NCBI RefSeq assembly: GCF_000374285.1
Contig: NZ_KB893932.1
Location: 1-64,000, forward strand
Direction: 5' to 3'
Length of the DNA: 64,000 nt
Origin: Actinobacillus capsulatus DSM 19761
GTDB taxonomy: Bacteria; Pseudomonadota; Gammaproteobacteria; Enterobacterales; Pasteurellaceae
Each line of letters begins with the position of its first letter. The first letter of the stretch is position 1. This document shows positions 16,831 through 26,637 of this stretch, piece after piece. Position numbers and translations under genes: made by a program. Below the pieces are notes generated by a model. That model was not told where the DNA came from and made no database searches. It saw only the letters and a program-made list of their open reading frames with translations.

Positions 16831-17385
16831 TTAGTGTGATAAATTCACCGTACGATCTAAGGTAATCCCCATCCGTTTCTCAAAAAATGCAGTGGTAAAG
16901 TCAGTAATCCAACCACGGAAGAAATTAGTAAACATTCCCACTAACAAATAACTAATTGCTAACGGACCAAGCGGTAAACTTAATGTTGTTAAACCGTTTG
17001 CAATACCTAAATAAACAAACAATTCTCCGGGGTTAATATGTGGAAATAAGCCATTCATTGAATGGCAACTATAAGAAGCCACTGCGTAATAACTTGGTTT
17101 ATAACGTTCTGGCAGAAAACGACCTAAGCTTAATGTCATTGGGTTACAGAACACGAAAGTCCCTATCACCGGTAAAATTAAATAGCGGGAAATCGGGTTA
17201 CCCGCACTGCGTTGTGCAAGACGTTCGATTCGTTCCTGCCCAACAAATTTAATTAAAGCGTTCATTACAACTAATAGTGAAATGAGCAGCGGTAAAATGC
17301 CAGTCATCATTCCGACAAGTGTTTCTCCCCCTTTCTGGAACAAGCCGATAAACCACTCTGCACCATGGGTAATTGCTTCGATCAT
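16831..17385 (-). CDS. srlA: PTS glucitol/sorbitol-specific EIIC component
   Basis: Membrane channel part of the glucitol PTS, 184 residues. It is nearly superimposable on E. coli Srl[79 protein letters not shown] start at ATG 17385 because it has a good GGAGG site 8 bases upstream and matches the family start; a TTG at 17397 lies inside that ribosome site. First gene of the operon, 88 bases after a CRP-like site. Confidence 0.97.
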   Translation of the reverse strand: MIEAITHGAEWFIGLFQKGGETLVGMMTGILPLLISLLVVMNALIKFVGQERIERLAQRSAGNPISRYLILPVIGTFVFCNPMTLSLGRFLPERYKPSYYAVASYSCHSMNGLFPHINPGELFVYLGIANGLTTLSLPLGPLAISYLLVGMFTNFFRGWITDFTTAFFEKRMGITLDRTVNLSH

Positions 17386-17472
17386 AAAGACCTCCAATAT
17401 TTAAAATAAAAGAATCTATTTCATTCCAAATCTGGAACGGAGCAAATAATACATTTATTTTTCAAAATAAAA

Positions 17473-17488
17473 TGTGATCAATCTCACA
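17473..17488. promoter_or_regulatory. CRP-cAMP binding site upstream of srlA
   Basis: TGTGATCAATCTCACA is a perfect TGTGA-N6-TCACA palindrome. It ends 88 bases before the srlA ATG, a fitting position for class I or II activation. Catabolite control of a PTS sugar operon makes the site credible; the E. coli srl operon is also CRP-dependent. Confidence 0.85.
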
Positions 17489-17766
17489 AAACAGAAAATA
17501 ATTTATCAAAATAAAATAAAACAAAGCACAAAATGAAACAAAATTCTATAAAATCATTTCAAACACAAAAATTGATAGAAAAATGCTATATAAGGCAATA
17601 ATTAATTCCAAAAGTATTCAGAATGAAAAAGATATAAAAAAATGAAAATAACTAATTACAGAAAGAAATATCTAGCTGTTGTATGAGGAGTAAAGATGAG
17701 AGAAAGATTAGATTTGATAAAAATTACTAGACAAGTTTTTGAAAGAAGGATTCTTCTAAAGAAATG

Positions 17767-17813
17767 ACAAGCGGTCAAACCTTGCAAAAAAATTGCGAAA
17801 TTTGACCGCTTGT
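17767..17813. terminator. Inverted USS pair forming the lpxM terminator hairpin
   Basis: ACAAGCGGTCAAA (17767-17779) pairs perfectly over 13 bases with TTTGACCGCTTGT (17801-17813). It lies 28 bases past the lpxM stop. Inverted USS pairs are known to double as terminators in Pasteurellaceae; the T-run is weak on both strands. Confidence 0.7.
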
Positions 17814-17841
17814 TTGTATCTAAAACAAAATAAGTAATCGG

Positions 17842-18798
17842 CTAACGCTTATAAATATCCTCACCGTTTCGGCGAGTTTTCAGTAAACGTAAAATCCACA
17901 CGTATTGCTCCGGATTTTTTGTCACGAAATACTCAATCACTTTATTCATTTCTCGTGCGGATTGCACCAGATCGCCGGAGAATTCTAATGCCGGCAAAAT
18001 TTCCATTTGATATATGCCCTTTTCCGCATTGTAAATCGGAAACATCGGAATCACGACCGCATTCGCCACTTTTGCCATTTTATTCAACCCCGGTAAAGTC
18101 GCTTTTTCCGTCGCAAAGAAATCGGCATAAACGCTAAGATCTTCACCGTAATCTTCATCCGGTAAGAAATAACCGACATCACCTTTACGCACATCATTTA
18201 AGAATTTCTTAATACCGTTTTGGCGAGTATGCATTTTGCCGCCAAATCGCTCACGGGCAATATTCCAAAGCCAATCAACAAGTGCATTTCGATGCGGATT
18301 ATACATTGAAGTCATCGGAAATCCATGGGTGTACATCGCCACACCGGCAGCATCAATTGACCACGTATGTGGCACAAGCAAAATCACATTTTTGCCTTTT
18401 TCTCGAGCTTCTCTCACATATTCAAAGCCGTTAAATTCACAGCGTTTTTGTAAATATGCGGTTGAACGCAATGCTGTTTCGCCGATTGCCAGCATTGTTT
18501 GAGAAACGGTAATAAACATTTTCTCAATCACTTCCGCACGTTTTTGTTCCGACCACTCAGGAAAGCAATAGCGTAAATTCACATCAGCACGATGATACTG
18601 TTTTTTGCCTTTACGTTTTAAATAATTTGCAACGATTCGACCAATCCATACACCTAATTTATCACGCATACGAGCAGGTACATAAGCCAAAACAACCAGT
18701 ACAAAGACACCAAGCCATACGCCCCAATACTTCGGATACAAAAATTCCGTTAAAAATTTATGTTCATACCCCTCTCGGGCTGTAATTCGATCTGTCAT
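17842..18798 (-). CDS. lpxM: Lipid A late acyltransferase (LpxM/MsbB type)
   Basis: Adds a secondary acyl chain to Kdo2-lipid A at the inner membrane. The 318-residue protein has one N-terminal membrane anchor (WGVWLGVFVLVVLAYVPA), the acyltransferase motif H-x4-D in VPHTWSIDAAG, YNPHRNALVDW and the FLPDEDYG block. The choice of LpxM over LpxL rests on the HTWSID-AAG-MYTHG pattern of MsbB proteins and is less certain than the family call. It follows rnfE by 8 bases and so is likely to be carried on the rnf transcript. Confidence 0.88.
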   Translation of the reverse strand: MTDRITAREGYEHKFLTEFLYPKYWGVWLGVFVLVVLAYVPARMRDKLGVWIGRIVANYLKRKGKKQYHRADVNLRYCFPEWSEQKRAEVIEKMFITVSQTMLAIGETALRSTAYLQKRCEFNGFEYVREAREKGKNVILLVPHTWSIDAAGVAMYTHGFPMTSMYNPHRNALVDWLWNIARERFGGKMHTRQNGIKKFLNDVRKGDVGYFLPDEDYGEDLSVYADFFATEKATLPGLNKMAKVANAVVIPMFPIYNAEKGIYQMEILPALEFSGDLVQSAREMNKVIEYFVTKNPEQYVWILRLLKTRRNGEDIYKR

Positions 18799-18806
18799 TA
18801 GGTTCT

Positions 18807-19493
18807 CTATTTCTTATCAATTAAATTCTTCACCGCCAAAATTACCCCAAGCCCAATAAATGCACCGGGAGGTAAAATTGCTAGTAATAAACCAGAGTCT
18901 AAGTGTAACACATCAATGCGTAAAGATTTTGCCCAATCGCCCAGTAATAAATCTAAACCGTCAAATAAAGTACCGTTGCCGATAACTTCACGCATAGCGC
19001 CTAATGCCACAAGGCTTAACGTCATCCCGAGTCCCATTGCAAAACCGTCAAAGGCAGAATGTGAAACCGAGTTTTTAGACGCAAAAGCTTCCGCTCGTCC
19101 GATGACAATACAGTTAGTCACAATCAGCGGAATAAAAATCCCGAGAGATTGATAAACCGGATAAGCAAAAGCATTCATTAATAATTGTACTGCTGTTACC
19201 ACGGTCGCAATCACCATCACATAAATGGGAATACGAATATCATGCGGAGTAAATTTACGAAACAGCGATACTGTGCTATTGGTGCAAACCAACACTAATA
19301 ATGTTGCAAGCCCTAATCCGAGTGCATTAGTAACATTATTTGAGACCGCCAATAACGGACAAAGCCCTAACAGCTGCACTAAAGCACCGTTATTTTTCCA
19401 CACACCTTCAGCAAGCAAATTACGCCAAATTGACGGTTCCGCCGACGCGGTGGTATCGATTTCCGTCACCGGAATTTGATTCTCAGTATTCAT
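18807..19493 (-). CDS. rnfE: Rnf electron-transport complex subunit E
   Basis: Integral membrane subunit (228 residues, six membrane helices) of the ion-pumping Rnf/Rsx complex. Conserved signs are [20 protein letters not shown] in the first helix, [38 protein letters not shown] and the half-helix region carrying the cysteines thought to bind an intramembrane 2Fe-2S centre with RnfA (LCP and TNC motifs). Last rnf gene; 11 bases after rnfG. It is homologous to NqrD at 42860-43483. Confidence 0.96.
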   Translation of the reverse strand: MNTENQIPVTEIDTTASAEPSIWRNLLAEGVWKNNGALVQLLGLCPLLAVSNNVTNALGLGLATLLVLVCTNSTVSLFRKFTPHDIRIPIYVMVIATVVTAVQLLMNAFAYPVYQSLGIFIPLIVTNCIVIGRAEAFASKNSVSHSAFDGFAMGLGMTLSLVALGAMREVIGNGTLFDGLDLLLGDWAKSLRIDVLHLDSGLLLAILPPGAFIGLGVILAVKNLIDKK

Positions 19494-19504
19494 ATGATTA
19501 TTTC

Positions 19505-20137
19505 TTATTTACAACTTGCAAAAGTTTCTAATTGTTCGGGAGATTTAGCCAGTTCAGTTACGATCCATTTTGCACTTTGGCGCACATTATTCACCACTGC
19601 ACGGGGAGTAATGGTCGCGCCGGTAAATTGATCAAACTGACCGCCGTCTTTTTTTACCGCCCATAACGATTCATTTTCTAGGCTAAATAACCTGCCGCTA
19701 AAGGACAAAATCCAATCTGAAACACGTGTTTCAATCTTATCACCCAACCCCGGCGTTTCTTTATGTTCTAACGTTCTTACTCCTAGCACTTTGCCGTCCG
19801 GTTGAATCCCCATCAGCAAAACAATATTGCCTGAATAACCATCCGGTGCCGTTGCCTGAATAGCATAAGCGGTCAAATTTTCCGATTTTTTTGCAATATA
19901 AATACGGTTTAAATAAGGAACGTTCGGCAAATCCACCATTTTACAAGAACCAAGCAAATCATTATCGAAATAGGTTGCCGGTACAACTTCTTGTAAAAAT
20001 TGGCGTTGCTGAGCAGTGGTCACCTCATCAATACGCCCTTTGGTGAGTACATAAACACCAGTCGAAACAGCTGTACAAATAAACGCAATTGCGCCTAATA
20101 ATAACGCATACTTAACGGTAATTTTTGAGGTATTCAT
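19505..20137 (-). CDS. rnfG: Rnf electron-transport complex subunit G (covalent FMN)
   Basis: A 210-residue subunit with one N-terminal membrane helix ([20 protein letters not shown]) and an exported flavin domain. The FMN-attachment motif is [10 protein letters not shown]; its last threonine is the residue modified by Apb[21 protein letters not shown] and [11 protein letters not shown] are family blocks. Shares one base with the rnfD stop (TAATG). Homologous to NqrC. Confidence 0.96.
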   Translation of the reverse strand: MNTSKITVKYALLLGAIAFICTAVSTGVYVLTKGRIDEVTTAQQRQFLQEVVPATYFDNDLLGSCKMVDLPNVPYLNRIYIAKKSENLTAYAIQATAPDGYSGNIVLLMGIQPDGKVLGVRTLEHKETPGLGDKIETRVSDWILSFSGRLFSLENESLWAVKKDGGQFDQFTGATITPRAVVNNVRQSAKWIVTELAKSPEQLETFASCK

Positions 20138-21183
20138 TATCTTCTGCTTCCATATAATCTCGGTTGAGTGTAGTGATCAATTAACGGTACGCAGATATTT
20201 GCCAGTAGCACCGAAAACGCTACCGCATCCGGATAATTGCCGTAATAACGGATTAAATACACAAATAAACCGATTAAGCCGCCGAAAATCAATTTACCTC
20301 GAGGTGTAATAGAAGCGGTTACCGGATCTGTTGCAATGAAGAAAGCACCAAACATCATTGCACCGCTGAAAAGCTGGCTAATCACATTTAAGTGTGTATG
20401 CGGTAACAATAAATCGGTTAGTCCGCTTAATAAAGCAAACATTGCTAACATCGAGACAGGAATTTGCCAGTGAATAATGCGTTTATAAATTAGCAACAAA
20501 CCGCCGGCAAGAAACGTCAAATTAATTTGCCACCAACCATTTGCGAACAAGCCGCTAAAAATAGGCGATTGTAATACACCTTCAACCCCTAATTTCTGCA
20601 TACTGGTTTTTGCACTGTCGAGCGGTGTCGCTTGTGCGATACCGTCTACACTCCCCAACAATTGATGTACACTAAAGCCATCACTAGTTACCCCAGAAAA
20701 AACTAATGAAATTGCGTCGCTTAATGTCGGCGGTTCATTTAATAAATCGATAGGCACCAGCCAGCCGGTCATTTGCACCGGAAAAGAAACCAATAATAAC
20801 GCATAAGCGACCATTGCAGGGTTAAATAAATTCTGCCCTAAACCGCCATATACATGCTTTGCCAGTAATAGAGCGACGCTCACACCAATCACTACGATCC
20901 AATAAGGTGTATAAGGCGGAATCGACATCGCTAAAATCAGTGCCGTTAACAAGCCGCTCAAATCAGAAAGATAGAAAACGGTCGGTTTTTGACGTAATTT
21001 TGCAAGTGCGATTTCAATCACGACCGCCAGTGACATCGAAATAACCACCTGAATAAACACACCATAGCCGAAGAAATACCATTGCACACCCAATGCCGGT
21101 AACATTGCAACCATTACCCACAACATAAATTTCGCCGTTAAATTAGACGAATGGGTATGGGGAGAACTCACCATTTTAAACAT
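20137..21183 (-). CDS. rnfD: Rnf electron-transport complex subunit D
   Basis: A 348-residue multi-helix membrane subunit homologous to NqrB and carrying a covalent FMN. Start is ATG 21183 ([20 protein letters not shown]), preferred over a TTG one codon earlier. [20 protein letters not shown] and the late [19 protein letters not shown] block are diagnostic. The FMN threonine is probably that in GIAQATPLD. Normally it directly follows rnfC; here a UPF0126 gene lies between them. Confidence 0.95.
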   Translation of the reverse strand: MFKMVSSPHTHSSNLTAKFMLWVMVAMLPALGVQWYFFGYGVFIQVVISMSLAVVIEIALAKLRQKPTVFYLSDLSGLLTALILAMSIPPYTPYWIVVIGVSVALLLAKHVYGGLGQNLFNPAMVAYALLLVSFPVQMTGWLVPIDLLNEPPTLSDAISLVFSGVTSDGFSVHQLLGSVDGIAQATPLDSAKTSMQKLGVEGVLQSPIFSGLFANGWWQINLTFLAGGLLLIYKRIIHWQIPVSMLAMFALLSGLTDLLLPHTHLNVISQLFSGAMMFGAFFIATDPVTASITPRGKLIFGGLIGLFVYLIRYYGNYPDAVAFSVLLANICVPLIDHYTQPRLYGSRR

Positions 21184-21202
21184 CAAATCATTCCTTTCTC
21201 GC

Positions 21203-21847
21203 TTAAATTCTCGGTAAATGTAGATTAAATCGAATCGCTAACAAACGTATTAGAATCACAGTACTAACCGTAGCAATATCCACCCAACGGCTTTCTACAC
21301 TGGCTGAATAGAACAACAGAAAAATCACGCCGCCAACCAAACTTGCCGTGACATACACTTCTTTTTGTAACACAATCGGCACTTCGTTACGTAAAATATC
21401 TCGAATCATACCGCCGAAACAGCCGGTTATTCCGCCTAATGCTATGGCAATCAATGGATGCAAACCGAAATCCAAACCTTTCTGTACACCAATAACGGTA
21501 AAAACGCCCAAGCCAATCGCATCAAAAATTAGCAGTCCCGTTTGCCATTCTTTCTTATTGATTTTATCCCTAAAAACAGCAGTAATAATTACCGCAAGAG
21601 TAATCATCAATGCATAGATCGGTTGTTTCATCCAAAAAACGGGGGTACTGCCGATCATCACATCACGCAGCGTACCGCCACCGACACCGGTCACAAATGC
21701 CAAAATGAACATTCCAAAAATATCCATTTTATGCTGACGAGCCGCCATTGCGCCTGATACGGCAAACACGATAGTGCCGATTAAATCCTGAATGAATAAG
21801 AACGACCACGGCTGTGCAGGTAATAAGTTGTCGAATAAATTAGTCAT
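21203..21847 (-). CDS. UPF0126 / TRIC-type membrane protein inserted between rnfC and rnfD
   Basis: A 214-residue protein with about six to seven membrane helices and the duplicated UPF0126 glycine-rich motif: [20 protein letters not shown] with RDVMIGSTP, then [20 protein letters not shown] with DILRNEVP. This family shares the TRIC cation-channel fold; some bacterial members are reported or proposed to move small solutes such as glycine, and the role here is unknown. It overlaps the end of rnfC by 8 bases, so it is translated as part of the rnf operon, a position it does not have in E. coli. Possibly an ion pathway or simply a passenger. Confidence 0.88.
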   Translation of the reverse strand: MTNLFDNLLPAQPWSFLFIQDLIGTIVFAVSGAMAARQHKMDIFGMFILAFVTGVGGGTLRDVMIGSTPVFWMKQPIYALMITLAVIITAVFRDKINKKEWQTGLLIFDAIGLGVFTVIGVQKGLDFGLHPLIAIALGGITGCFGGMIRDILRNEVPIVLQKEVYVTASLVGGVIFLLFYSASVESRWVDIATVSTVILIRLLAIRFNLHLPRI

Positions 21848-23867
21848 TTTGTATTCCCTGACTCATTTTTTTCGCTCTTGCTCTGGCAATTGCAGCTGCA
21901 ACTGCTGCTTTACGTGGGTCTTCCGCCTCTGTGGCAGTTGCAACTTTTTCGGTATTTTCGACCGCTTGTGCCGCTTTTTTCGCTTTTGCTCTAGCTAGCG
22001 CTGCTGCGACCACTGCTTTACGTGGATCTTCCGCCTCTGTGGCAGTTGCAGCTTTTTCGGTATTTTCGACCGCTTGTTCCGGTGCTTGAGCAGCTTTCTT
22101 CGCTCTTGCACGTGCTAATGCCGCTGCTACTGCAGCTTTCTTAGGATCCGTTTCTTCAACCCTTTGTACCGAATTGACCGATAGATTTTCACTTGCCTCC
22201 GTTACCGCTTCCGCTTGTTTTGCCAAGCGTCTTGCTCTGCGTTGCGCCATTAATTCGCTATTATCCGGCTCGCCGTTTGCTTTAACTTGCACCGGTTCTA
22301 CAGTTTGTGCTTCCGCTTTTTTCGCTTTGATACGTGCAAGTGCGGCTGCCACCGGATCCTCTCCAGCAGAACTTGCAATTTCTTCTCGGCGTTTATCCGC
22401 TGCTTGTGCGATACGTGCAGTTCGAGCATCTTTTTCTTTTTGTAAGCGAGCTTCTCTAGCTTCAAAACGAATTTTCGCTTCTTCCGCTTTTTTCGCTTTT
22501 TCCTCGATCTCCGCTATTTTGGCTTTTTCTTGGCGGAAATATTGAATCAACGGAATATAGCTCGGGCAAACATAAGCGCAAACGCCACATTCGATACAAG
22601 CGTCTAAATGATATTCTTTCGATTTATCGTGATCATCCGAACGAGCAAACCAATAAAGTTGTTGCGGCAATAATCCGACCGGACAAGCATCTGAACAACT
22701 TGAGCAGCGAATACAGCTACGCTCCGGCTCCGGCGGTGCATATTCAAAATGATCCGGTGCAATAATACAGTTTGCGGTTTTGGTAATCGGCGCTTGTAAC
22801 GATTGCAGAATAAAACCAGTCATCGGCCCGCCTAAAAAGACCGGAAAACGGCTATCCGCTTGGTAATCCACTTGTTCCAATAAATGCTGAATCGGTGTAC
22901 CAAGTCTTGCCCACACATTGCCTTTATTGCGAATTTTATCACCGGTCAGCGTCACTACACGTTCAATCAGTGGTTCATCGTCCATAACCGCACGTTTAAC
23001 CGCAAATGCCGTACCGACATTGTGCATCACAATACCCATTTCGATGGTACGTTTACCTTGCGGAATTTCTAAACCAGTTAAGACTTGCACCAGTTGATCC
23101 GATGCACCGGAAGGATATTTGGTCGGAATCGGTTGAACATGAATATCATCCGAACCTTTTAGCGCTTTTTGGATCGCTTTAATCGCTTTCGGTTTGTTAT
23201 CTTCAATCGCTAGTATCACCTCCTTTGGACGTAATACATAACGTAAAATGCGGATACCTTCGATCAATTCAGCGGTGTAATCTTGCATCAAGCGATCATC
23301 GCAAGTGATGTAAGGTTCACATTCCGCACCGTTAATAATTAATAAGTTACAACGCTTATCCGCTAAGCTTAATTTAGACGCGGTAGGGAACACCGCTCCA
23401 CCCAATCCGGCAATGCCATATTGGTAAACTTTTTGGATAATTTGATCGCTTGTCAATGTTAAGAAATCATCAATCGGCTGGCGTTCTACCCATTCGTCTT
23501 TACCGTCCGTTTCAATAATTACCGTAACTTCCGGTAGTCCCGACGGGTGTGATGACACGTGCGGCTCAATCCCGAGTATCATACCGGATGTCGGACTATG
23601 CACCGGCAATTGACGAAAGTTGTCGCCTTTGGTTAATGCTTGACCTTTTAAAACTTTATCGCCAACATTGACTATTAATTCGCCAGCCCAGCCCGAGTGT
23701 TGAACCACAGGTACATAGAAAAACTTCGGTAAATGTAGGCTGCGAATCGGCTTTTGATTCGATTGCTTTTTATTCTCCATCGGGTGAATACCACCCGGGT
23801 ATGTCCACAACTTACCGGTTTGTTTGGTTTGGCGAATACGTTCAAGAACTAAATTAGGATTAGGCAT
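21840..23867 (-). CDS. rnfC: Rnf electron-transport complex subunit C, with C-terminal Ala/Lys repeats
   Basis: Peripheral subunit that takes electrons from NADH or ferredoxin. Residues 1-440 hold the flavin/NADH-binding region ([42 protein letters not shown]) and two 4Fe-4S clusters ([14 protein letters not shown] and [13 protein letters not shown]). After about residue 440 the protein becomes highly charged coiled coil and then Ala/Lys-rich repeats to residue 675 (see 21843-22151). Length is within the variable range of RnfC. Overlaps rnfB by 8 bases and the UPF0126 gene by 8 bases. Confidence 0.96.
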   Translation of the reverse strand: MPNPNLVLERIRQTKQTGKLWTYPGGIHPMENKKQSNQKPIRSLHLPKFFYVPVVQHSGWAGELIVNVGDKVLKGQALTKGDNFRQLPVHSPTSGMILGIEPHVSSHPSGLPEVTVIIETDGKDEWVERQPIDDFLTLTSDQIIQKVYQYGIAGLGGAVFPTASKLSLADKRCNLLIINGAECEPYITCDDRLMQDYTAELIEGIRILRYVLRPKEVILAIEDNKPKAIKAIQKALKGSDDIHVQPIPTKYPSGASDQLVQVLTGLEIPQGKRTIEMGIVMHNVGTAFAVKRAVMDDEPLIERVVTLTGDKIRNKGNVWARLGTPIQHLLEQVDYQADSRFPVFLGGPMTGFILQSLQAPITKTANCIIAPDHFEYAPPEPERSCIRCSSCSDACPVGLLPQQLYWFARSDDHDKSKEYHLDACIECGVCAYVCPSYIPLIQYFRQEKAKIAEIEEKAKKAEEAKIRFEAREARLQKEKDARTARIAQAADKRREEIASSAGEDPVAAALARIKAKKAEAQTVEPVQVKANGEPDNSELMAQRRARRLAKQAEAVTEASENLSVNSVQRVEETDPKKAAVAAALARARAKKAAQAPEQAVENTEKAATATEAEDPRKAVVAAALARAKAKKAAQAVENTEKVATATEAEDPRKAAVAAAIARARAKKMSQGIQND
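21843..22151 (-). repeat. In-frame repeats in the RnfC tail, two copies carrying a USS
   Basis: Residues 573-612, 613-648 and 649-675 repeat a unit starting DP-R/K-KA-VAAA-ARA-AKK. The first two full units end in [20 protein letters not shown] and EQAVEN are encoded by CAAGCGGTCGAAAAT, so each of those units holds an uptake signal core (plus-strand GACCGCTTGT at 21960-21969 and 22068-22077, exactly 108 bases apart). A weaker earlier copy is [18 protein letters not shown]. Confidence 0.85.
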
Positions 23868-24480
23868 TTTTTCTTCCTTTTTCAGTTCCGATAATCATTT
23901 TTTTCTGCAACTCCGTAGTATTTACAATAGGGATAATCAGATTCTCATCAAACTGCCAATTCCAAGAACGTACGGTCGGCTTCACTTTAATCATTTCAAT
24001 ACAATTGGTCGGGCAAGGCGCTACGCATAACTCGCAACCAGTACATAAGTCCGCAATAATGGTGTGCATCGCTTTATTTGTGCCGATAATCGCATCCACC
24101 GGACAAGCTTGGATACACTTAGTACAGCCGATACACATATCTTCATGCACAAATGCAACCTTTACTTCCGGCTCTTCCGCCCCATCCATTGTTGGCACTT
24201 CAACGCCCATTAGATCAGCGATTTTCACCACTAACAGCTGACCGCCGGGTACACATTTAGTGATTTGGTCACCGTTGGCAATCGCTTCCGCATAAGGCTT
24301 ACAGCCGGGGTAACCACACTGACCGCATTGACTCTGAGGCAACAATGCGTCAATTTGGTCAACAATCGGATCCGATTCAACTTTGAGTTTAATTGATGAA
24401 TAGCCTAATACCGCCCCAAACACTAAGGCAATTACGGCAATGGCAATTAAGATGTAGGTAATAATTGGTAAGTCTAACAT
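23860..24480 (-). CDS. rnfB: Rnf electron-transport complex subunit B (ferredoxin-type)
   Basis: A 206-residue iron-sulphur subunit. It starts with one membrane helix ([19 protein letters not shown]), then the four-cysteine Fe-S domain ([20 protein letters not shown]), then two 4Fe-4S ferredoxin motifs ([16 protein letters not shown] and [16 protein letters not shown]). It passes electrons within the Rnf complex. The start at 24480 touches the rnfA stop. All expected cysteines are present. Confidence 0.97.
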   Translation of the reverse strand: MLDLPIITYILIAIAVIALVFGAVLGYSSIKLKVESDPIVDQIDALLPQSQCGQCGYPGCKPYAEAIANGDQITKCVPGGQLLVVKIADLMGVEVPTMDGAEEPEVKVAFVHEDMCIGCTKCIQACPVDAIIGTNKAMHTIIADLCTGCELCVAPCPTNCIEMIKVKPTVRSWNWQFDENLIIPIVNTTELQKKMIIGTEKGRKNA

Positions 24481-25061
24481 TAGATTTTCACCAATCCTGT
24501 AAAGCCCATAAAGGCAAGAGACATTAATCCGGCAGTGATTAAAGCAATTGAAGCACCTTGGAATGGACGCGGCACATCCGCCGCAACAAGGCGCTCACGC
24601 AATGCAGCAAAAAGCACTAAGACAAGCGAAAATCCAGCTGCCGCTCCAAAACCATATAGAACGGATTCAACCAAGTTATTCGCTAAATTTACATTCAATA
24701 ATGCAACACCCAGCACTGCACAGTTGGTGGTAATCAGAGGTAAATAGATCCCAAGTAAGCGATAAAGAATCGGGCTGGTTTTATGAACGATCATTTCCGT
24801 TAATTGCACAATAACGGCAATCACTAAGATAAAGACTAAAGTACGTAAAAATTGTGCTTCAAGCGGTACTAAAATGAACGTCTCAACTAAATAAGCCGAT
24901 AACGATGCCACCGTTAAAACAAAAGTTGTAGCCATTCCCATACCAATCGCAGTTTCTACTTTTTTCGACACGCCCATAAATGGACAAAGTCCTAGGAATT
25001 TCACTAGGACAAAGTTGTTTATTAAAGCAGTACTGATAACTAACAATATATAATTGAGCAT
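24480..25061 (-). CDS. rnfA: Rnf electron-transport complex subunit A
   Basis: Membrane subunit of 193 residues, homologous to NqrE and inverted in topology relative to RnfE. Diagnostic stretches are [20 protein letters not shown] and [18 protein letters not shown], whose cysteines are thought to hold the intramembrane Fe-S centre. I take ATG 25061, which gives the E. coli length; a GTG at 25070 is possible. First gene of the rnf operon, divergent from the secretion genes. Confidence 0.96.
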   Translation of the reverse strand: MLNYILLVISTALINNFVLVKFLGLCPFMGVSKKVETAIGMGMATTFVLTVASLSAYLVETFILVPLEAQFLRTLVFILVIAVIVQLTEMIVHKTSPILYRLLGIYLPLITTNCAVLGVALLNVNLANNLVESVLYGFGAAAGFSLVLVLFAALRERLVAADVPRPFQGASIALITAGLMSLAFMGFTGLVKI

Positions 25062-25373
25062 AGAGTCCACAAAAAGAAAGGTTTAATTAAATATAAAACA
25101 AGCGATTGATTCTACGCCAAATTCTGCAAAAAACAGCAAAAATTTGACCGCTTGTAACATGCAAAAGCCAAAAAATTTCGGCTATTATCCTGTCTTTTGC
25201 TATTTCTAACAATAAAAAATATTCACTATATTAATCTTTATTAGTTTTGCTTGCATTACTGTATGATTTTTATGAATTTTTTTACGTACTATTTTAGAAC
25301 CTATTTTCCGTTTTATTGCCTAATGCGTGCTAGAATATTTTCCATCTATTTTATTTCTGCTGAATATGTCTCC
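25062..25373. other. Divergent intergenic region between rnfA and the TolC-like gene
   Basis: 312 bases, very AT-rich, holding promoters for both directions. A perfect USS (GACCGCTTGT, 25146-25155) faces a degraded one (ACAAGCGATT, about 25099-25108), an imperfect inverted pair. The reading frame of the downstream gene extends back to 25251 but without family similarity. No clear operator seen. Confidence 0.5.
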
Positions 25374-26636
25374 ATGAAAAAATCTTATTATACTTTATTA
25401 AGTGTTGGATTATTTTTATTCGCCCCATCACACTCTCAAGCCGAAAGTTTAAAACAAATTTTGCAATATGCTTTTACGCAACATCCAAATTTAGATGAAG
25501 CGAGAGCAAACATTCGTATCGCAGAAAGCCAAACTAAAATTTCAGAAGCCGGTCATCATCCGATTATTTCTCTCAGCCAGAATAAAATACTCGCACAAAA
25601 GCATACTTACCAAGGGGAGAGACGCTCCGACCCTAGCATTAACGGCAGAATAAACCTCTATTCTTGGGGAGCAGTAGAAGCTGAAATTGAACGAGATAAA
25701 CATCGTGTCGAATATTATCAACACAAATTTAGCGAAACGCGTGAAACAATGGGGCAAACAATCGGGCAATATTATTTAAGTGCATTACGCGCAAAAGAAA
25801 ATATTGCTATATATCAGGAAAGCCTAGCTCGTCATAAAAAATTAATTGAAGATTTAAAAATAATTGTTTCTTATGATCCCGGCAGAACATTTGAATTAAA
25901 TGAAGCGGTAACTCGCCGTAATCAAGTAGAAACAAATATCGCCCGTCAAGAGCGTATTCTTTATACAAATTTGAGCCAATTAGGACGATACAGTAAAAAC
26001 GAAGTGGATAAGAATGCGCTTCAAGATCCTTTCTCATCTCAAGATACTCTTGCATTTTTGAAGCGCTATCGTAGCAATAATCTTTCGACAAACCCAACAT
26101 ATCTTGCACAAGAAAAGGAGTTCGAGAGTACGAAAGCCGCCGTTAAAGCAGCTGAAGCCCGCCGATTACCTTCAATTAATTTGGAGGGTTCCGCAAGCCG
26201 TCATGAGCGAGAGGTATATGTCGGTGTATCGTGGGATATTTACAACTCCGCGACAAAACATGAAGCGGAAAGAAGCCGTCATTCTCAAACTGCTGCAGAT
26301 GCAAAACTTCGAAGCATTAAATTAGAAATGGAAGAAAGAGCTCGCACAGCGGAACAAGAAATGTTTCGCTCGCAGAAACTCGCCAAAATTACACAACGGC
26401 AAATCAAATTACAGCGCAAAGTCGTTAACGATACCGAACTACAATTTGATATTGCAACAAAATCATTACTTAATTTGCTGGACGCATACCAAGAATTAAC
26501 CAGTGTACAAGCAGAAGAAGTTGCAGCACGCAATGATTATCGAGATGCTGCTTTACTCTATTTGGTTTCTCAAGCCAAATTAGCAAGTTGGGCTGGTTTT
26601 AGCACTCTGAACTTAACGGAAGAAAAAGGTAAATAA
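25374..26636 (+). CDS. TolC-family outer-membrane channel of a type I secretion system (LapE/AggA-like)
   Basis: 420 residues from ATG 25374. The first 23 residues are a signal peptide (KSYYTLLSVGLFLFAPSHSQA). The mature protein has the two-fold TolC repeat of long amphipathic helices: LKQILQYAFTQHPNLDEARA opening the first half and TYLAQEKEFESTKAAVKAAEARR opening the second, with NLEGSASRHEREVYVGVSWDIYNSATK as a strand segment. It ends with LLYLVSQAKL typical of LapE/AggA channels. An in-frame upstream extension to 25251 is rejected because the signal peptide begins at 25374. The next gene starts 2 bases after its stop. Confidence 0.88.
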   Translation: MKKSYYTLLSVGLFLFAPSHSQAESLKQILQYAFTQHPNLDEARANIRIAESQTKISEAGHHPIISLSQNKILAQKHTYQGERRSDPSINGRINLYSWGAVEAEIERDKHRVEYYQHKFSETRETMGQTIGQYYLSALRAKENIAIYQESLARHKKLIEDLKIIVSYDPGRTFELNEAVTRRNQVETNIARQERILYTNLSQLGRYSKNEVDKNALQDPFSSQDTLAFLKRYRSNNLSTNPTYLAQEKEFESTKAAVKAAEARRLPSINLEGSASRHEREVYVGVSWDIYNSATKHEAERSRHSQTAADAKLRSIKLEMEERARTAEQEMFRSQKLAKITQRQIKLQRKVVNDTELQFDIATKSLLNLLDAYQELTSVQAEEVAARNDYRDAALLYLVSQAKLASWAGFSTLNLTEEKGK

Positions 26637-26637
26637 A

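Larger units (their letters stand above)
17386..17841. other. Intergenic region upstream of srlA and downstream of lpxM
   Basis: A 456-base, very AT-rich stretch between two leftward genes. It contains the CRP-like palindrome (17473-17488), two tiny plus-strand frames (17642-17686 and 17696-17767) and the inverted-USS hairpin (17767-17813). I see no conserved long frame. The srl promoter must be here, but I cannot fix its -10 and -35 with confidence. Confidence 0.7.

Noticed and set aside
17767-17813. Repeated 10-base motif with spacers, as a possible CRISPR array
   Set aside because: Copies are scattered kilobases apart, inside genes as well as between them, and match the Pasteurellaceae uptake signal. 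No regular spacer length and no cas genes.
22174-22545. Plus-strand frame of 123 codons opposite rnfC
   Set aside because: Antisense shadow of the Ala/Lys-rich RnfC tail, giving a low-complexity Ala/Ser product without a start signal.
25251-25373. Longer start for the TolC-like protein
   Set aside because: The upstream extension is rich in Phe and Tyr and places the signal peptide in the middle of the protein; ATG 25374 gives a normal signal sequence.
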